From Candidatus Heimdallarchaeum endolithica (GTDB taxonomy: Archaea; Asgardarchaeota; Heimdallarchaeia; Heimdallarchaeales; Heimdallarchaeaceae), in contig CP084167.1 in the NCBI GenBank assembly GCA_021513715.1, positions 1,690,571 through 1,754,570 of the forward strand: a stretch of 64,000 nucleotides of DNA, given 5' to 3'. The notes under the pieces are model-generated. The model was not told where the DNA came from. It searched no databases and worked only from the letters and a program-made list of their open reading frames with translations. Position 1 is the first letter of the stretch. Each line of letters opens with the position of its first letter. Position numbers and translations under genes: made by a program. Shown here piece after piece: positions 40,568-50,517 of the stretch.

Positions 40568-42493
40568 ATGGTAGAAGTAAAAGTAAAATTACCTGATAAC
40601 AGTGAGATCGCCATTGAAAAGGGTAAAACAATATTGGATTTAGCCAATAAAATAAGCCCCAATTTAGCAAAAGCATCTTTAGCAGCAAAAATAGATGATA
40701 AATTAGTGGATCTTACTTACCCAATTGAACAAGATTGTAAAATAGAATTAATTACAGCCAGATCAGATGAAGCTTTTCATATTCTAAACCATAGTGCAGC
40801 TCATGTATTAGCTAGTGCTGTCGTTGAATTGTTTCCTGAAGCGAAGCCAACTATTGGACCCTCTGTTGATGAGGGATTTTATTACGATTTCGAGGTAAAA
40901 AAGCCCTTTTCTCAAGAGGATTTGGAAAAAATAGAAAAGAAAATGATAGAGATAATAGAAGAAGATACTCCGTTTATTAGAGAAGAAGTTCCAATTCAAG
41001 AAGCTATCAAATACTATGAAAAAGTTGAGAAGAATAAATTCAAAGTAGAGATATTGAAAGAGATGCCAGATGTTGACACCGTTTCTTTTTATTCCCACCG
41101 AAACGGTAAATTCAAAGATCTTTGTAGAGGTCCCCATATCCCTTCAACAAAGAAAATTAAAGCAGTAAAAGTGCTTAATGCTTCTTCTGCTTTTTGGAGA
41201 GGAGATGCAAAAAGAGAATCCCTTCAAAGAGTATATGGTATCGCTTTTACTGACGCTAAAAAGTTAAAAAAACACTTGAAAATGCTTGAAGAAGCAAAAA
41301 AACGTGACCATAGAATTTTGGGACCACAACTTGATCTATTCGATACTGCAGATGAGTGGGGACCTGGAATGCCATTAATTTATCCAAAAGGAACAATCCT
41401 CTTAGAAGTTATCAAAGAGTTTTGGAAAAAAGAACATAAAAAAGCAGGATATAAAGTTGTACAAACTCCTCATCTATTCAAAGAGATTGTATGGAAAACA
41501 AGTGGGCATTTAGATTATTACCTTGAAAACATGTATCCAGTAGATGCTAGAGGTGAACGTTGGTATGTTAAACCTATGAATTGTCCAGGACATATGATGA
41601 TTTACAATAGAAAGACTTATTCTTACAGAGAGTTACCTGAACGAATAGCAGAAATGGGTACTGTGTATAGATATGAACTTTCAGGAGTATTACATGGTTT
41701 ATTCAGAATTCGTGGTTTCACCCAAGATGATAGTCACATTTTCATGCTTCCAGAGCAACTAGAAGATGAGATAGTAAAAATTATAGAGATGGTAAATCAC
41801 TTTTATTCAGTGTTTGGATTCAAAGAATGGGAATTTTTCATTAGTACTAGACCTGAAAAATCTATTGGAACAGATGAAGGATGGGAACATGCTACAAAAT
41901 CTTTAATGAATGCTATTGAAAGAGTTGGAATCAAATATAAAATTAAACAAGGAGATGGAGCTTTTTATGGTCCAAAAATTGATGTTGATGTTAAAGATGC
42001 AATAGGAAGACGTTGGCAACTAGCAACCATACAAGTAGACTTTAACTTGCCAGAAAGATTTGATATAAATTACATTGGTGAAGATGGTCAAAAGCACAGA
42101 CCATTCATTATTCATCGTGTAATATATGGAGCACTTGAACGCTTTTTAGCAATATTGGTAGAACATTATGCTGGAAAATTGCCTATATGGTTGAGCCCTG
42201 TACAAGCGATTGTTATTCCAATTACTGATGAACATATAAATTATGCAAAAAAGGTTGTAGAAATACTCGACAAGGAAGGAATTAGAGCAGAAGCTGATCT
42301 TTCAGGAGAACGAATGGAGTACAAAATAAGGCAAGCTAATCTTCAGAAAATACCTTACATTATTAATGTTGGAGGAAAAGAAATAGAAAACAATACTATA
42401 GCTGTTCGTGATCGAACTAATAAAGTGAGATTCGGCGTAAAAATTGAAGAATTTGTTAAAGAAGTTAAAGAAAAAATAACAAATTATGAATAA
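40568..42493 (+). CDS. thrS: Threonyl-tRNA synthetase, bacterial-type architecture
   Basis: A 641-residue class II synthetase with the full bacterial/eukaryotic domain set. A TGS domain (1-62) is followed by the HxxxH editing domain (NHSAAHVLASAV near residue 78; CRGPHIPSTKKIKAVKVLNAS near 190). The catalytic core has KPMNCPGHMMIYN, RYELSGVLHGLFRIRGFTQDDSH and YGPKIDVDVKDAIGRRWQLATIQVDF, and the anticodon domain starts VQAIVIPITDEH. Many archaea use a different N-terminal editing domain, so this gene was probably acquired from bacteria. It nevertheless carries the local type of leader. AAGGTGG site before the ATG. Confidence 0.96.
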   Translation: MVEVKVKLPDNSEIAIEKGKTILDLANKISPNLAKASLAAKIDDKLVDLTYPIEQDCKIELITARSDEAFHILNHSAAHVLASAVVELFPEAKPTIGPSVDEGFYYDFEVKKPFSQEDLEKIEKKMIEIIEEDTPFIREEVPIQEAIKYYEKVEKNKFKVEILKEMPDVDTVSFYSHRNGKFKDLCRGPHIPSTKKIKAVKVLNASSAFWRGDAKRESLQRVYGIAFTDAKKLKKHLKMLEEAKKRDHRILGPQLDLFDTADEWGPGMPLIYPKGTILLEVIKEFWKKEHKKAGYKVVQTPHLFKEIVWKTSGHLDYYLENMYPVDARGERWYVKPMNCPGHMMIYNRKTYSYRELPERIAEMGTVYRYELSGVLHGLFRIRGFTQDDSHIFMLPEQLEDEIVKIIEMVNHFYSVFGFKEWEFFISTRPEKSIGTDEGWEHATKSLMNAIERVGIKYKIKQGDGAFYGPKIDVDVKDAIGRRWQLATIQVDFNLPERFDINYIGEDGQKHRPFIIHRVIYGALERFLAILVEHYAGKLPIWLSPVQAIVIPITDEHINYAKKVVEILDKEGIRAEADLSGERMEYKIRQANLQKIPYIINVGGKEIENNTIAVRDRTNKVRFGVKIEEFVKEVKEKITNYE

Positions 42494-42506
42494 TTATTCT
42501 ACTTTT

Positions 42507-43652
42507 TTATTCTTCTTCAAATAGTTCAATAATTGTTTCCAATAACAAATTTGAATAAGTCACAACCTCGTCTTTTAATGTATATTCATCAGTCACATGT
42601 AATTGATCTAGTCTACCAGGACCAAAAATCACAAAATCAGTATTGTTAGGTGGAACTAATACTGCTCCATCTGTGCCGTAGGTAACACCAACTATTTCCA
42701 AAATACCTTTCTTTTTGAGTTTTTCCTTTAATTTGCCTAGAAATGCTATTTCTGAATTTGATTCGATTGGAGGGATAATATGCACTTCTTCAAACTTTGC
42801 TTGTGCATCCTCTTTAGAATTAAATAGTTTCAATATTCTATTTATTTTTTCTCTTATTTCATTATAATTAACAGAAGGAACAACTCTATAATCTAGAGTA
42901 AATTCACAATATTCAGGAACAACGTTGAAAGAAGTCCCTCCACTTATTTTACCAATATTAAGCGTTGAGTGGTTTAAAAGAGGGTGCTTAGTTGACGGTA
43001 TAGTTGTCTTAATTTTTGCTATTAACTCAGCGGCTTTTTCTATAGCATTAACACCCAACTCAGGAGTTGAACCGTGAGCTGATTTACCAAATACTTTTAT
43101 TTTTGCCCAATAAACGCCTTTTTGAGCAATAGAAAGTTTTAATTCTGTTGGTTCACCTATTATAAGAAAATGAGTTGATTCCATTATATCAGTGTTTAAA
43201 GCAGCTTTAGCTCCCCCCATTCCAACCTCTTCATCACTTGTTATTAATAATTTTATTTTTTTTGTTAACTTTACGTTCTTTTCTTTTAATTTTAATAGAA
43301 TTGCTATGTATGAAGCGATAGCTCCTTTCATATCTGTTGCTCCTCGCCCATATATTCGTCCATTATGCTCAATCCCTTCAAATGGATCAAAAGCCCATTT
43401 TTTTTTATCTCCAGCAGGGACAACATCAATATGACCACATAATACTATACTTTCTTCACCTGAGCCATACTCTGCAAAAAGGTTGGCTCGATCTTCTGAG
43501 TACTCTTGAATTTCACACAATATACCTTTTTTAGAAAGGATTTTTTTCACATAATTAATTGCATCTATTGTTTTTCCAGGAGGATTTACTGTTTTAAACT
43601 GGATTAGTTTTTGTAAAATTGGAATTACTTCTATTTCTTTTATTTCATTCAT
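42507..43652 (-). CDS. M20 family peptidase/deacylase (ArgE/DapE-like)
   Basis: A 381-residue zinc-dependent amidohydrolase. Seen: LCGHIDVVPAG (H-x-D), GRGATDMKGAIA (bridging Asp), TSDEEVGMGGAK (general-base Glu), IIGEPTEL, and the dimerisation domain with KSAHGSTPELGVNAIEKAA. Relatives include acetylornithine deacetylase, succinyl-diaminopimelate desuccinylase and carboxypeptidases; substrate is unclear. It is convergent with thrS, ending 13 bp after it. Confidence 0.88.
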   Translation of the reverse strand: MNEIKEIEVIPILQKLIQFKTVNPPGKTIDAINYVKKILSKKGILCEIQEYSEDRANLFAEYGSGEESIVLCGHIDVVPAGDKKKWAFDPFEGIEHNGRIYGRGATDMKGAIASYIAILLKLKEKNVKLTKKIKLLITSDEEVGMGGAKAALNTDIMESTHFLIIGEPTELKLSIAQKGVYWAKIKVFGKSAHGSTPELGVNAIEKAAELIAKIKTTIPSTKHPLLNHSTLNIGKISGGTSFNVVPEYCEFTLDYRVVPSVNYNEIREKINRILKLFNSKEDAQAKFEEVHIIPPIESNSEIAFLGKLKEKLKKKGILEIVGVTYGTDGAVLVPPNNTDFVIFGPGRLDQLHVTDEYTLKDEVVTYSNLLLETIIELFEEE

Positions 43653-43832
43653 TATTGTTCTTGAGGAATTATAGGCCCTTCTATAAAATTTTTGTTCTAT
43701 TAATATTCTTTAGATTTCAATGTTTTGAGATCGAAAATTTGCACCTAAAAATTAAGATATTTATAATCAAATTTTCCAGATATTACATTCATTTTAAAAA
43801 CCCCTCATTATTTTTTTGTTGGTTGAACCATC

Positions 43833-45251
43833 TTGTTAGTATTATCAAGTTGTCAATATTGTGGTAATAAAGCTCAATATTATTGTACAAATTGTGGAAA
43901 ATTACTATGTGCAGATCACGTAACAGTAGCCCACACCGTTTACTACTGCAAAAATTGTGATTTAGAAGTATATGAAGAACAATGTCCTAAATGTGAAAAT
44001 AAAGCAGAATTTTCTAGAAATGATAATGTACTTTTATGTGAATGGTGCAAAACACCCACTGTAGTCGATGGTTACGCTTATCATCAGCAATTACCAGAAA
44101 AAATATTTAGTTCAATACTTCGAATAAATAAAAAGATAGCTGATTTACTTTATTTAACAGATAGATACCACAAATTAGTAGATGAGATACTGAAAGTCAG
44201 ATATGCTAAAATAAAATTATTTCCAGATATAGAAGATGATCTTTCCATATTAAGAACAAAAATAGACAACTTAATCAAAAAACTAAGAATTATTAGTGAC
44301 AGTTTATTTTTGAAAATAAACAAGAAATTACAATCATTAAACTATCTTAGATCTCCAAATTTGAACAATCTTGAACCAGCTGAAGAATTAATTAATTATT
44401 TAGACAAAAACTATGAATCTTTAGAACATAGCTTACATCTTAAAATTGAACAAATAGAGGAATATTTTGCAGCTATAGGCAAAAAGGTTGATTTTCTTAA
44501 TTATCAATATACTCTTTTAAAAATAATATACAGGATTATTCCTGAAGTTGAAGGAGAAGAATTAATTGCAATTATTCCTAGAATGTGGATAAAAAAGGGT
44601 GTAAAACTTCCTAAGCGTTTTGTATTTGTTTTCACAAATAAAAATATATATCTCTTGAGAGAAAAAGGAATGTTTCGTACAATGCTAAAATTGAAAGAAA
44701 AAATTGATCTCTCAAATGTAAGATTAGTTTCAGAATCTCAAACATTATTGAAAGGAAAGGTTGTAAAGATTTCAACATTACTTTCGCAATATTCATTGTT
44801 TGGGAGAGATATTGCTATTTCAGAGTTATCAAAATATTTCAGTATCTATTATGAATACTTCAAATACTCTACAAGTGACCTCACAGTAATTAATGAATTC
44901 AAATATTATAATTTGTCTGTAAAAGATTTAAGGGAAGCAATAAATAAATACCTCAACAATCTCCGTGTTTCTCTTCTTAAAAAGAGAGAAATAAAAAAAG
45001 AAATAATGTATAAAAATAGTTTAGTAGCAAGACGACAACAGATATTACAACGATTAGCAAATATAAGACGTAAAATCCAAGAAATAACACAATCTAGAGC
45101 CGGGAGATACCAAAGTCCCAAAGTTTTCAACAACTTGTTACAGAGACTTATGGAAGAGCAATCTCGTTTAGAAAAAGAAATAAGAATGAATGATGCCAAA
45201 ATCAGAGAGATAGATGAATTGTGGGGTGTTTTTTATGATCAAGTTTCTTAA
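43833..45251 (+). CDS. Zinc-finger, coiled-coil and PH-like domain protein
   Basis: A 472-residue protein with an unusual make-up. Residues 5-75 carry repeated zinc-binding pairs: CQYCG, CTNCGKLLCADH (B-box-like), YCKNCDLE, CPKCE and CEWCK. Helices with coiled-coil character follow (about 95-235). Near residues 245-320 a beta-rich segment (ELIAIIPRMWIKKGVKLPKR, FVFTNKNIYLLRE, then KIDLSNVRLV) resembles a bacterial PH/GRAM domain. The C-terminal 120 residues are a long basic coiled coil (RRQQILQRLANIRRKIQEIT). Start is TTG with GGTTG upstream. It looks like a scaffold that could bind membranes or other proteins; function unknown. Confidence 0.7.
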   Translation: MLVLSSCQYCGNKAQYYCTNCGKLLCADHVTVAHTVYYCKNCDLEVYEEQCPKCENKAEFSRNDNVLLCEWCKTPTVVDGYAYHQQLPEKIFSSILRINKKIADLLYLTDRYHKLVDEILKVRYAKIKLFPDIEDDLSILRTKIDNLIKKLRIISDSLFLKINKKLQSLNYLRSPNLNNLEPAEELINYLDKNYESLEHSLHLKIEQIEEYFAAIGKKVDFLNYQYTLLKIIYRIIPEVEGEELIAIIPRMWIKKGVKLPKRFVFVFTNKNIYLLREKGMFRTMLKLKEKIDLSNVRLVSESQTLLKGKVVKISTLLSQYSLFGRDIAISELSKYFSIYYEYFKYSTSDLTVINEFKYYNLSVKDLREAINKYLNNLRVSLLKKREIKKEIMYKNSLVARRQQILQRLANIRRKIQEITQSRAGRYQSPKVFNNLLQRLMEEQSRLEKEIRMNDAKIREIDELWGVFYDQVS

Positions 45252-45335
45252 CCCCCCTTTTTCTTTCCTATTAATATAGAAAAACTAATAAGGACTGTAA
45301 TTAACTCTATTTTAGTTAATTCAAGAGTTGAAAAA

Positions 45336-46484
45336 ATGAATCCAATTCCTGTTGTAGATGTGAATATTAAAGAGAAAGAGTTAGAAGCAGTGAAAAAAGT
45401 AATTGAAAGCAAATATCTTGTAGAGGGTAAAAACGCAAGAGAATTCGAAAATAAATTCGCTAAATTCACGGGTGCAAAGTATGTTACTACAGTTGTAAAC
45501 GGAACAGCTGCTCTACATCTTGCATTGACTGCATTAGATATTGGTCCTGGAGATGAGGTTATAACTACTCCTTTTACTTTTATTGCTTCGTCGAATGCTA
45601 TTCTTTTTAATGGAGGAATACCAATTTTTGTTGATGTTGATAAAGAGACTTTTAACATAGACCCAGAGAAAATTGAGGACGCAATTACTGAAAAAACAAA
45701 AGCCATTCTTCCCGTACATATTTTTGGAAATCCATGTGATATGAAAGCTATAGCTGATATAGCAGAAGATCATGATTTAATAGTAATTGAGGATTGTGCC
45801 CAAGCACATGATGCAAGGATTGATGGTATTCATACTGGAAATTTTGGACAGATCGGTTCATTCTCTTTCTATGGAACGAAAAACCTAATAGGGGGAGAAG
45901 GTGGGGCAGTAATCTGTAATGATGAAGAACTTTTTGAAAAAATAAAAAGTATAAAAAATCATGGAAGAAGCCCAAAAGGGGGATATTATCATTATAGGAT
46001 TGGTTTTAATTATCGAACAACAGATATGTCAGCAGCTATTATGAACGTACAAATGGATAGAGCTCAAGAAATTTTAGAAAGAAGGCATAAGAATGGAGAA
46101 CTTTATAGAAAGTTACTTTCAGAACAAGAAAATTTAATGATACAAAAAGTTCTTCCTGGCCATCAACACAGTGACTACATAATGACTCCTATAATACTAA
46201 ATGAACAAGTGAAAACTGAAGATATTATTAGCTACTTAAAAGAGAATGGTATTTCATCAAGAACAATTTACTCGATTCTTTCTTATGAACAACCATCGTA
46301 TACAGATCTTTCAAATTGGCACATGTCTCGTGTTGTTAACTACCCTGATTATTCTAAAGTATCTTGTCCTAATGCAGAATTTTTAGCAAGAAACCACTTT
46401 GAAATCCCGATGGTATCCACACTTTCAGATAAAGAAATTGCTTTCATTGTAGAGAAAATAAATGATTTCTTTAAAAAAAAATAA
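45336..46484 (+). CDS. DegT/DnrJ/EryC1 aminotransferase
   Basis: A 382-residue PLP-dependent sugar aminotransferase. Seen: TTVVNGTAALHLALTALDIG, GDEVITTPFTFIASSNAI, IEDCAQAHDARIDG, and the Schiff-base region FSFYGTKNLIGGEGGAVI with its Lys. These enzymes transfer an amino group from glutamate to a keto sugar nucleotide for surface glycans or glycoprotein glycans. It stands alone after the zinc-finger gene with an 84-bp gap; no other sugar nucleotide genes are adjacent. Confidence 0.92.
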   Translation: MNPIPVVDVNIKEKELEAVKKVIESKYLVEGKNAREFENKFAKFTGAKYVTTVVNGTAALHLALTALDIGPGDEVITTPFTFIASSNAILFNGGIPIFVDVDKETFNIDPEKIEDAITEKTKAILPVHIFGNPCDMKAIADIAEDHDLIVIEDCAQAHDARIDGIHTGNFGQIGSFSFYGTKNLIGGEGGAVICNDEELFEKIKSIKNHGRSPKGGYYHYRIGFNYRTTDMSAAIMNVQMDRAQEILERRHKNGELYRKLLSEQENLMIQKVLPGHQHSDYIMTPIILNEQVKTEDIISYLKENGISSRTIYSILSYEQPSYTDLSNWHMSRVVNYPDYSKVSCPNAEFLARNHFEIPMVSTLSDKEIAFIVEKINDFFKKK

Positions 46485-46608
46485 TATAAACTTCTAAAAA
46501 ACAATTTTTTCTTTTTTTCTGAATTTTCCTATTTTTCTTATAACCAAAAAAAAGGAAATTCAATCTTTTTCCAAAACATTTTTTTGCTCTTACTGAAAAC
46601 AATAATCA

Positions 46609-47538
46609 ATGAGTAACTTACCGTCAGAGTTTCCTTTGTATCTTAGTAATATTTCAGTAAAAGAAAAAGACACTCCAGAACTAGTCTTAACATATGAGGG
46701 AGATGAAACCCTCGTTGACAAACTATTTCTAATTGGAAAAAATAATGGCTTACCTGACAACATTAATGCAGCCATTCCTTTTGAACAAAAAAAACTAAAA
46801 GGAAGAGTAGTCTTTCAGATCACTATCCCGATCTACGAAGATGGAGAATTCCAGGCTGTTGTGGAATATGAAGATGGATATATTTATGAACCAGGGCAAG
46901 CTCACAGTATAGTTTTTAGAGGAAAAGGTATCTTTTTGGACTTTAGAAAAATATATCACCTACAAAAAGAAGTTTTAAGACCAAAAGGAGCACCTAAACC
47001 AACAAAAAAAGAAGCAGAAACGGAAAAAATTGAAACCATCAAAGAGGAAAAAAAGGCTACTTCAACTCTTGAAAAGAAGAAAGAAATAGCTCCTATTGCT
47101 GATAAAGATAATCTACTAAAAGTTCAACCAAAGGATTTTAGAAACTTTGATAAAAATCTTAAAGCTAAACTGCTCCAAATACTGGATTACTTAGCTAATG
47201 ATAAAAGCAAAAAACTAATTCTAGACACTGTAATTCTGCCAGATATATCTAGAACACTCAAAAGATTAATTTTGGAGGAAATGAGAAAAAGTGTCTACGA
47301 AGCATGTTTTCCTGTAATTGTATTAATTGAGAAAGCTCTGATATTGGGCGGTATGGTTTTCCAAGTAATTTTTACTGAAGAAACCTATGAGGAATATAAA
47401 AAAGAAATTGTTGAAAAAATCCCAGAAATAAAAGAAAGAATCAACCATATTGAGTTTGAACCCACAAATACAATGATAAAAGTAAAATATGATAAAGATA
47501 AGCATTCCTTTAAGAAAATGTTATATCACCAGATATAG
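46609..47538 (+). CDS. Hypothetical protein with N-terminal Ig-like domain
   Basis: A 309-residue protein of unrecognised family. Residues 1-115 read as a beta-sandwich (PLYLSNISVKEKDTPELVLT; GRVVFQITIPIYEDGEFQAV). A Lys/Glu-rich disordered linker runs from about 123 to 160 (KPTKKEAETEKIETIKEEKK). The C-terminal 145 residues form an alpha/beta domain (FRNFDKNLKAKLLQILDYLA; VYEACFPVIVLIEKALILGG). No signal peptide or membrane segment. A two-domain cytoplasmic adaptor is the most that can be said. Confidence 0.6.
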   Translation: MSNLPSEFPLYLSNISVKEKDTPELVLTYEGDETLVDKLFLIGKNNGLPDNINAAIPFEQKKLKGRVVFQITIPIYEDGEFQAVVEYEDGYIYEPGQAHSIVFRGKGIFLDFRKIYHLQKEVLRPKGAPKPTKKEAETEKIETIKEEKKATSTLEKKKEIAPIADKDNLLKVQPKDFRNFDKNLKAKLLQILDYLANDKSKKLILDTVILPDISRTLKRLILEEMRKSVYEACFPVIVLIEKALILGGMVFQVIFTEETYEEYKKEIVEKIPEIKERINHIEFEPTNTMIKVKYDKDKHSFKKMLYHQI

Positions 47539-47570
47539 TTCTTTTTTTTATTTTCAAAAAAAATAAAAAA

Positions 47571-48686
47571 CTAGTGGGTGTCTAATTTAACTTTTTTTAC
47601 TTTATACTGATGATAAGCTGTTAACACTCTAATGAACCCATTATTTAATTCGGGAATATCCACTTCACCATTTAAGTCAATTTTAATGCTTTCAATTGTT
47701 TGAATCTTTGAACTTGTTGAAACAACTATAAGATTAACTTTCTTACAACTATTAATTACTCTTGCACTTATTTGTTGATTCCCCCTACCCAAGAGAAAAC
47801 CTTGTCCTCCAATAGGTGACAGAAGGATTTTAACTTCTTTATCTTTCACCAGTTCATATAACTTCTCCTCATCAACATCTTTTGAAACAATTCGTCCATT
47901 CTCCATAAAATCTACGCCCAAAAGAGTTTTATCGAAACCCAAATATTTCATTACTTGATAAATTGTACTCCCTGTACCTAGTATAACTGATCCGTTTAAT
48001 ATATTGTAACTAATTTTTAGATCCTCTGCAATAGATTCATATTCAATTTCATCACTGTGTCCTGTAGGAATCTTTCCTCCTTGTATCAGACCGCTCTTTA
48101 CAGGCGTTAGAACAGAACCAAAAAAATTTGCTGAAACTTGTCCATTTCTGAATAGTTCTTCATCAACGTCAAGAACATCTTCTAAAGTGTATTGAATTTC
48201 GCCATTTTCTATTGCTTTGATTATCTCTCCTAGATAAGTGGGATATTGCAAGAAACAACCACTAAACATTTTCACTCCAGAAGGTATACCCACTATAGGA
48301 ACTTGTTGCTTAACCACTGTTAATATGTCTCTAGCTGTTCCATCTCCTCCAACAAAAACAATTAAATCAACCTTTTTATCTAAAAACAATTTACAAGCAT
48401 TTTTTGTATCTTCAGCTGTTGTATGATTCTTAGAAAATAAATATACTAATTCTTTTTTAAAAGGATAATTTTGCAGTATTGATTCACCCATAGGATCTGA
48501 ACAATAGTAGAAAAAAAGTGATTGTTTTTTAGAAATTGAAGAAAGAGCCTTATTTACTCTTTCATAAGCATATTTTTCTTTTTCAAAGATAGTCCATGCT
48601 TCTTCTATTCCATCAGTTCCTTTCCAAGCTCTTTTTCCTCCAATCCCTGCAATTGGGTTAATTATAAAACCGATTTTAATTGTCAT
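47571..48686 (-). CDS. ATP-NAD/AcoX-type kinase
   Basis: A 371-residue protein of the NAD-kinase/diacylglycerol-kinase fold, AcoX-like group. Seen: IGFIINPIAGIGGKRAWKG at the N-terminus, the nucleotide motif VFVGGDGTARDILTVV near residue 113, IVGIPSGVKMFSGCF, and LGTGSTIYQVMKYLG. Some members phosphorylate NAD and others have unknown substrates. Length exceeds that of canonical archaeal NAD kinases (~280), in keeping with the AcoX group. Monocistronic, convergent with the Ig-like gene. Confidence 0.82.
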   Translation of the reverse strand: MTIKIGFIINPIAGIGGKRAWKGTDGIEEAWTIFEKEKYAYERVNKALSSISKKQSLFFYYCSDPMGESILQNYPFKKELVYLFSKNHTTAEDTKNACKLFLDKKVDLIVFVGGDGTARDILTVVKQQVPIVGIPSGVKMFSGCFLQYPTYLGEIIKAIENGEIQYTLEDVLDVDEELFRNGQVSANFFGSVLTPVKSGLIQGGKIPTGHSDEIEYESIAEDLKISYNILNGSVILGTGSTIYQVMKYLGFDKTLLGVDFMENGRIVSKDVDEEKLYELVKDKEVKILLSPIGGQGFLLGRGNQQISARVINSCKKVNLIVVSTSSKIQTIESIKIDLNGEVDIPELNNGFIRVLTAYHQYKVKKVKLDTH

Positions 48687-48825
48687 TGAAAAGGAATTAA
48701 GTATAAGGAATTTTAATTTTCCGCATTACCAAAAAAAAAGAAAGAGAAGAGGTCAATTTAATAATTTACTTTTCTTGAAAGTTACACATTAAAAAAACTT
48801 AAAACAATATCAAAAAAGTTATCTT

Positions 48826-49197
48826 GTGATTACCTTAAAGAAAAAAGACTTGCTAATATATTATGGTGGAGCTTATTTACTAGTCGCCATACTTGAAACA
48901 TTATTATTTACTACTATTCATGGAAGTTGGACTTTCAGGAACATAATACTAAATTTTAGTATTTGGGGAATTATCTGGCTAATATCAATGTTTGCTTATC
49001 CTTCACTAATTACCGATGCAAACAGTGAAATGTTAGCATTATCGCCATATTTTTCACTTCTTGGTTATGTAATCATCATTTTAGTTTTCTATGTAGTTTT
49101 TAGAGTTCATAAACAAAAAGTGGAAAAAAAATTAGGGAAAAAATTATCCTTTGGAAAACTTATGGATTTATACTTCCCCATTAAAGAAGAAACATAA
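48826..49197 (+). CDS. Small membrane protein
   Basis: A 123-residue protein with about three membrane helices: YYGGAYLLVAILETLLFTTI, NIILNFSIWGIIWLISMFAY and LGYVIIILVFYVVFRVH. A basic tail KQKVEKKLGKKLSFGKLMD would face the cytoplasm. Start is GTG at 48826. No family recognised. It lies upstream of an aminotransferase gene with a 104-bp gap. Confidence 0.6.
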   Translation: MITLKKKDLLIYYGGAYLLVAILETLLFTTIHGSWTFRNIILNFSIWGIIWLISMFAYPSLITDANSEMLALSPYFSLLGYVIIILVFYVVFRVHKQKVEKKLGKKLSFGKLMDLYFPIKEET

Positions 49198-49301
49198 ACT
49201 CCTTTTTCTTATTGTTAGAATAGAGAGTTCTTTTTTTGAGTTGCATACAAACCAATAATTTTATTTTAACTCAATATAATTAACAATAAAAGGTGTAATT
49301 T

Positions 49302-50507
49302 ATGAAAATATCAAATAGAGCTTCTAGTTTTAGTTATGCAATCCGAGACATCTTATCTGTAGCTAAAGAAGTAGAAGAAAAAGGACACAAACTAATAAAA
49401 TTAAACATCGGAGATCCTATTAAGTATGACTTTAAAACTCCGGACATATTAACCGAACAATTAAAATATGCAAAAACAGAAAATTACAATTTTTATGCTG
49501 ATTCTCAAGGTTTACCTGAATTTAGAGAACAAGTAGCAAATTATGAAAATAGAAAACATGGATTAAATATTTCTAAAGAAAATGTACTAGCTACTTCAGG
49601 AGTAAGTGAAGGTATTGCTTTTACATTCATGGCTTTCACAAATGAGGGAGATGATGTATTAATTCCAGGAATACATTATCCTAGTTATTCTGGAAATTCT
49701 TCAATCTATGGAACCAATTCAATATTCTATAAGACTGTAGTTGAAGAAAACTTTTACCCTGACCCTGATGAAATCCGTTCTCTTATGACAGAAAAAACAA
49801 AGCTGGTATTTCTTAATACACCTAATAATCCTACTGGAAGTGTCTATCCTGAAAAGGTTATTAAAGAGATTGTTGATATAGTTGGAGAATATGATGCTTG
49901 CATTGTTTCTGATGAAACTTATGACCAACTAATTTTAGATGATGAACTTAAACACGTTCCTACAGCAAAAGTGGCAAAAGATGTTCCAGTAATAGCTTAT
50001 AATGGTTTTAGTAAAGTTTTTTTGGCTCCCGGGTGGAGATTAGGCTATATTTATGTTCATGATCCTGAGGGAAAAATAGAAGAACCTTGGGAAGGAATCA
50101 ATAAATTAGCCAGAATTCGTTTATGTGCTTCCACACCTTTACAAAAAGCAGGAACAGAAGCTCTAAAAGTTGACCAAAGCGTTTACTTACCAAAAGTAAT
50201 TGAAGATTTGAGAAAAAGAAGAGATTTAATGTATAATAGATTAAAAGAAATGGATAGCATTTCTGTTTATAAGCCTCAAGCAGCTTTCTACATCTTTCCA
50301 GTACTTAACATGGAACAATTTACTTGGAAAAATGATAAGGAATTTGTTATAGATTTTCTAAAAAAGAAACATGTATTAACAGTCTTTGGCACTGGTTTTG
50401 GTCCATACGGGAAAAATGGTTTTCGTATGGTCTTTTTACCTACAGCTGAAGAAATAGATGAATCAATGAACAGACTTGAGGAAATATTAAAAGAAAATAG
50501 AAAGTGA
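49302..50507 (+). CDS. Class I/II aminotransferase
   Basis: A 401-residue fold-type I PLP aminotransferase of the AspC/AlaA group. Seen: LIKLNIGDPIKYDFKTPD, ATSGVSEGIAF, VFLNTPNNPTGSVYP (PLP Asn), VSDETYDQL (PLP Asp/Tyr) and the Schiff-base Lys in YNGFSKVFLAPGWRLGY, plus GFRMVFLP with the carboxylate-binding Arg. Likely an alanine- or aspartate-type transaminase. AAGGTG ribosome binding site precedes the ATG by 7 bases. Convergent with the EamA transporter gene. Confidence 0.92.
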   Translation: MKISNRASSFSYAIRDILSVAKEVEEKGHKLIKLNIGDPIKYDFKTPDILTEQLKYAKTENYNFYADSQGLPEFREQVANYENRKHGLNISKENVLATSGVSEGIAFTFMAFTNEGDDVLIPGIHYPSYSGNSSIYGTNSIFYKTVVEENFYPDPDEIRSLMTEKTKLVFLNTPNNPTGSVYPEKVIKEIVDIVGEYDACIVSDETYDQLILDDELKHVPTAKVAKDVPVIAYNGFSKVFLAPGWRLGYIYVHDPEGKIEEPWEGINKLARIRLCASTPLQKAGTEALKVDQSVYLPKVIEDLRKRRDLMYNRLKEMDSISVYKPQAAFYIFPVLNMEQFTWKNDKEFVIDFLKKKHVLTVFGTGFGPYGKNGFRMVFLPTAEEIDESMNRLEEILKENRK

Positions 50508-50517
50508 GAAAGTGTTT

